Shown in pieces: positions 60,979-64,000 of a stretch of 64,000 bases of DNA (the first letter of the stretch is position 1; each line of letters begins with the position of its first letter). Origin of the DNA: an uncultured Photobacterium sp. (GTDB lineage: Bacteria; Pseudomonadota; Gammaproteobacteria; Enterobacterales; Vibrionaceae); assembly GCF_947502415.1 (NCBI RefSeq), contig NZ_CANMZV010000001.1, positions 186,001 to 250,000 on the forward strand, written 5' to 3'. The notes below the pieces were generated by a model. The model ran no database searches. It was not told the origin of the DNA and saw nothing but the letters and a program-made list of their open reading frames with translations. The position numbers were made by a program, and so were the translations under genes.

Positions 60979-63615
60979 ATGAAAACAATGAATTATAAAA
61001 GATTGCTGGGCGTTATAGGCTTGGCCTTTGTGCTGTCCGCCTGTGGTGGTGGAGGCGATTCATCTTCAAAAGGTATACCGGACAGCAAGGGAACCCAGAC
61101 AACTCTTTCCCCGAAATTTGCCTCTGTATTTACCCAGAAGATATCGGTGGGTGATGCAAGGCAGGGTGCCGAGGCTCGAACGATGGTGTACGCGGATGCC
61201 CCGGTGTCGGTGAGCAAACGAGATCAGCGCTTCACCAGTGAGTTGAAGGTGCACGCGGATGCTCCGGTGCCAGCGAGTAAGCGAGACCAGCGTTTCACTG
61301 GTGAGTTGAAGGTGACCAATGTCAATACGGGAGAGGCGCAGACTGAGAACTGGTCGGTGACGTTGCGTGCAGACAACACGGTAGAGTCTCACGGTACGAT
61401 TACCCTAGTTCCGGGTATGTATGATTTCGTATTGATACTGGAGCGGAATAGCACTCAGTACGTAGCGCAGGCGCTGGCTCAGGAAATAAAGGCTGACGGT
61501 GATTTCAACATAGACCTGGTGCTATTGCCAAACCTTGGGGATACCATCACGAACATAGAGGATGTGGGCTACCTGTCAACGATCAAGTTCGAGTATCCAG
61601 CGTCTGATCTTGCTGGCTTCAGCGAGCCGAAGTTTGGAATGTCTCTGAACCAAGGGGATGAGTATATTTTTGATATCAACAAGGAAGCAGGTGTAACCGA
61701 GGTGATTATCAACGCTGAGGCGGGTGAGCATCAGCTTGGTTTGAACTTCTACGAAGGCAGCCTCATGATGGGCAGTAACGAGGACAATGTCACCATCAAC
61801 TTGGGTGAGGGCGAGGATGTTAAGGTGGACATCATCCCGTTGCAGGCCGATGTGAACTTCACTGTAGACAAATTAACTCAAAACGGTGAGTTTGTGTTTA
61901 ATATTCCGAAAGCAATTATTGACGAAGTTGACGGTTTGCAGAATGTTGCCTTATTAGTACGGATGACGGCAGATGGTAACCCGATGCAGGAGAAAACTCT
62001 CAATGTCATTGATAGCAACGGTACCTTTCAAGCGTCTAAAAACTTTGGCACCTATGGTGAAGAGGTGCTGACCACCTACCTAGGCTTTTATAATGCGAAT
62101 GAGATTAGCGATGGGTTCAGTGGGGTGCCTTACGCAAGCTGTACTTCGACCATCAATGTAGAAACGCACCAAGTGTTGGGCTGTAAGCTCGAGTTAAGGC
62201 GTAGCAGTGTTGTTAGTGGTCGCCTACTTGGCACTCTGATGCTAAACATAGTAGATGAAGATGGAGTGCCAGCAGTAGGCGCAGAAGTCTATCTAAATAA
62301 TAAGCTAGTCGGTGTGACTGGTGATGTTTACCAAAACGGCTCCCTAAAGACCCATCAAGTTGCGGGTGATTATATTCTTAAGACAAAAAAAGCCGAGGCC
62401 AGACATGAATCTAAGCTCCGTTTAGCACCATTAGAAGTACTAAATAAGTCGGTTAAGTTAGAAGTAGACAGTGCTAGTGGGGAATTTCACTTCGTAAATT
62501 CCGGGCAAAGGATTAATTCAGGTGGGTTCGACGGTAAACCGACAATCGCTGATTTTAACAACGACGGACATTTAGATATCTTTGAGACCAAAATAGATCA
62601 TAGTGGCTCAGATATTCTTTGGTTAAATGATGGCAAGGGCTCCTTTAATTCTTTCACCGAAATTAAGAAAGAGGAGTCCAGTAAAACATCTGCAGCAGGT
62701 GATCTCAACGGCGATGGTTACCTTGATTTAATTGTTGGAGGCAAAAATTATCGACCACTTACAGTTTATACAAACGATGGCAATGGGAACTTTGAAGTCT
62801 TTCACCAAATAAATACTCAAGCGGTTAAGCTTGCTCGTTTGGCTGACTTAAATGGCAGTGGTCATTTAGATTTGGTGACTGTCGATGAAAACCGAGATGG
62901 TAAGATAAAAGTGTATCTCAATGATGGTTCATCAAAGTTTAGCTCATCTGCTGACATTATCTTAGCAAATCACGGGTGTTTGCGGGGACGAAACAGCATG
63001 GTCGAGAATGAAATTTCAGATATAGAGCTTGTTGATATCAACAACAATGGTAACTATGACCTGATATTTTCATGTCAAGAGACGGTGGTTAATAATGAAT
63101 CAATACTGAGAAGTAGCGGAATTTACTTTGGTAGTGGTGATGGTAACTTTACGCTCACTGACATACATTTTTCAGGCGCAGGTGCAGCAACTCTCACAAT
63201 CGGTGATTTAAATGGTAGTGGTTACAAGGATATTATACTTGGGAGTGTCGAATCCTCACGTTATAAAGGGGTAAATAAAGTATTCTGGAATAATGGTGAC
63301 AGCACCTTTTCTGAAGTTGAGTTGCCAGTTATGTTTAGCGGAAAAAAAGCCCGTTACTTTCAAATAGTAGACATGGATAAAGATGGATCTTTTGAGCTTG
63401 TAGGAAAGCAGTACGATAGTAAAAACTATCATTTTTATAAATTCAATCGGGATAGAGAGTTAACTGAACAAGGACAGCTAACAGTCCCAACAACAACTAG
63501 GACTGAAGACTTCTACATGGCCGATTTTAATGGCAATGGCAGAACTGATATCTTGGAAATATCTACTTTTGGTAGTACTCCATCGAACGTTTATTTCAAC
63601 ATGCTAGTAGACTAA
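60979..63615 (+). CDS. Large lipoprotein with FG-GAP/VCBS repeats
   Basis: 878 aa. Lipoprotein signal, lipobox LSAC then GGGGDSSS linker. Residues about 70-115 hold a 21-residue tandem duplication (ADAPVSVSKRDQRFTSELKV and ADAPVPASKRDQRFTGELKV). A central region to about 500 is beta-rich (VTEVIINAEAGEHQLGLNFY). The last 360 residues contain at least seven FG-GAP/VCBS units with Ca-binding loops, e.g. IADFNNDGHLDIF, AGDLNGDGYLDLI, LADLNGSGHLDLV, IGDLNGSGYKDII, MADFNGNGRTDIL, as in seven-bladed integrin-type propellers. Likely cell-surface, perhaps adhesion or polysaccharide binding. A strong terminator follows. Confidence 0.85.
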   Translation: MKTMNYKRLLGVIGLAFVLSACGGGGDSSSKGIPDSKGTQTTLSPKFASVFTQKISVGDARQGAEARTMVYADAPVSVSKRDQRFTSELKVHADAPVPASKRDQRFTGELKVTNVNTGEAQTENWSVTLRADNTVESHGTITLVPGMYDFVLILERNSTQYVAQALAQEIKADGDFNIDLVLLPNLGDTITNIEDVGYLSTIKFEYPASDLAGFSEPKFGMSLNQGDEYIFDINKEAGVTEVIINAEAGEHQLGLNFYEGSLMMGSNEDNVTINLGEGEDVKVDIIPLQADVNFTVDKLTQNGEFVFNIPKAIIDEVDGLQNVALLVRMTADGNPMQEKTLNVIDSNGTFQASKNFGTYGEEVLTTYLGFYNANEISDGFSGVPYASCTSTINVETHQVLGCKLELRRSSVVSGRLLGTLMLNIVDEDGVPAVGAEVYLNNKLVGVTGDVYQNGSLKTHQVAGDYILKTKKAEARHESKLRLAPLEVLNKSVKLEVDSASGEFHFVNSGQRINSGGFDGKPTIADFNNDGHLDIFETKIDHSGSDILWLNDGKGSFNSFTEIKKEESSKTSAAGDLNGDGYLDLIVGGKNYRPLTVYTNDGNGNFEVFHQINTQAVKLARLADLNGSGHLDLVTVDENRDGKIKVYLNDGSSKFSSSADIILANHGCLRGRNSMVENEISDIELVDINNNGNYDLIFSCQETVVNNESILRSSGIYFGSGDGNFTLTDIHFSGAGAATLTIGDLNGSGYKDIILGSVESSRYKGVNKVFWNNGDSTFSEVELPVMFSGKKARYFQIVDMDKDGSFELVGKQYDSKNYHFYKFNRDRELTEQGQLTVPTTTRTEDFYMADFNGNGRTDILEISTFGSTPSNVYFNMLVD
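61190..61315 (+). repeat. 63-bp in-frame tandem duplication
   Basis: Two copies of a 63-bp unit (61190-61252 and 61253-61315) beginning ACGCGGATGC, differing at about ten positions, keep the frame of the FG-GAP lipoprotein. Confidence 0.85.
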
Positions 63616-63646
63616 AATAGTCTAGGCAAAAAAGGCCATCATGGCT

Positions 63647-63685
63647 AATGCCAGTCAGTTGAGCTGACTGGCATTTCTTTTTTTT
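63647..63685 (+). terminator. Rho-independent terminator after FG-GAP lipoprotein
   Basis: AATGCCAGTCAG / CTGACTGGCATT with a 5-nt loop, followed by TC and eight T, then nine G. Confidence 0.93.
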
Positions 63686-63694
63686 GGGGGGGGG

Positions 63695-64000
63695 ATTTGC
63701 TAGTTTCTGAGTTTATCATTCCAGGCTAAGCTTAATCTTCTCACCGAGTGGGGTGTTGGCAACACGAGATGATAATCATGTGCACGTGTCGCCAGATGAT
63801 CGAATTACGCGTAAATAGATTTTATCTGCACCACTGGGTCTGGACACACTACTAAACGACTTTTCTATACTTTAAGTAATTTATGGACAGCTAAATTAGT
63901 AAAAGCACTAACTGTTTTTTTCCCTTCTTCTTAACAACTTTAGAGTAATCAAAAAAGCGAACCAAAGGTTCGCCTTTTTAATATCAAGTCAGTTTCCAAC
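63695..64000. other. Right-end spacer
   Basis: About 300 bp without a supportable gene. A hairpin terminator lies at 63951-63981, probably belonging to a gene beyond the window. Confidence 0.5.
63951..63981. terminator. Rho-independent terminator at right edge
   Basis: GCGAACC / GGTTCGC stem with an AAA loop, A-run on the left and T-run on the right, usable in both directions. Confidence 0.8.

Noticed and set aside
63678..63694. T8-G9 homopolymer as a phase-variable tract
   Set aside because: It lies after a stop codon and within or after a terminator, not in a coding region or promoter; could also be sequencing noise.
63700..63950. Minus-strand protein-like stretch (RAHDYHLVLPTP)
   Set aside because: Short, no start, and no family could be named; not enough to call a gene fragment.

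Overview
The window looks like a chromosomal segment of a marine gamma-proteobacterium of the Vibrionaceae, most likely a Photobacterium-type genome. Supporting signs are a GlyGly-CTERM serine protease of the VesA/B/C kind, an H-NOX protein paired with a hybrid kinase as in vibrio nitric-oxide/quorum circuits, a DUF368 carrier-lipid translocase, two betaine-type BCCT transporters, an Lpp-type lipoprotein, and a small integron-cassette relic with a DUF1778/GNAT toxin-antitoxin pair. No rRNA, tRNA or CRISPR array was seen. The content is typical of an accessory-rich second chromosome, but that is an inference.

Left part (1-24 kb): a TPP-riboswitch-controlled thiamine-precursor salvage operon on the minus strand (thiD-thiZ-thiX-thiY, thiY cut by the window edge); a two-repeat lipoprotein; an FAD-linked oxidase divergent from a FeeM-like N-acyl amino acid synthase; PhnA; a small lipoprotein and a secreted chymotrypsin-like protease; cytosine deaminase divergent from a chemotaxis receptor; an orphan CpxR-like regulator; an Lpp-type lipoprotein; an SCO copper chaperone with a partner; a DUF368 transporter; a VOC protein; a 54-residue small protein; an aminotransferase; H-NOX plus hybrid kinase; a GNAT-like protein; and a nitroreductase broken by an internal deletion.

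Middle (24-43 kb): a LytS/LytTR two-component pair is followed by an ABC-type ATPase that has lost its catalytic signatures, a miniature FtsX-like membrane protein, and a coiled-coil protein. Next come a thioesterase, the frameshifted tail of a patatin-like phospholipase, a GreA/B-like factor, a divergent MsrA, a cupin, a BCCT transporter, a DnaQ-like exonuclease with a cNMP/CBS/DUF294 protein, a LuxR-type regulator divergent from a secreted lipase and its membrane-anchored companion, a YdjM-like hydrolase, a WYL-like protein preceded by a 26-bp perfect palindrome, and a DUF2235 hydrolase.

Right part (43-64 kb): a lone pilin-like protein and an outer-membrane beta-barrel flank a scrambled stretch at 44.8-48.0 kb. 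That stretch holds a broken IS4-family transposase, two direct copies of one IS end about 2.6 kb apart, attC-like sites, a toxin-antitoxin pair, an NTF2-like protein, a cysteine-cluster protein and an unidentified gene tail. Beyond it lie a subtilase with a large insertion, the second BCCT transporter, a Na+/phosphate cotransporter, an aldehyde dehydrogenase, a cold-shock protein, small lipoproteins, an IS3 remnant and an 878-residue FG-GAP/VCBS lipoprotein containing a recent 63-bp tandem duplication.
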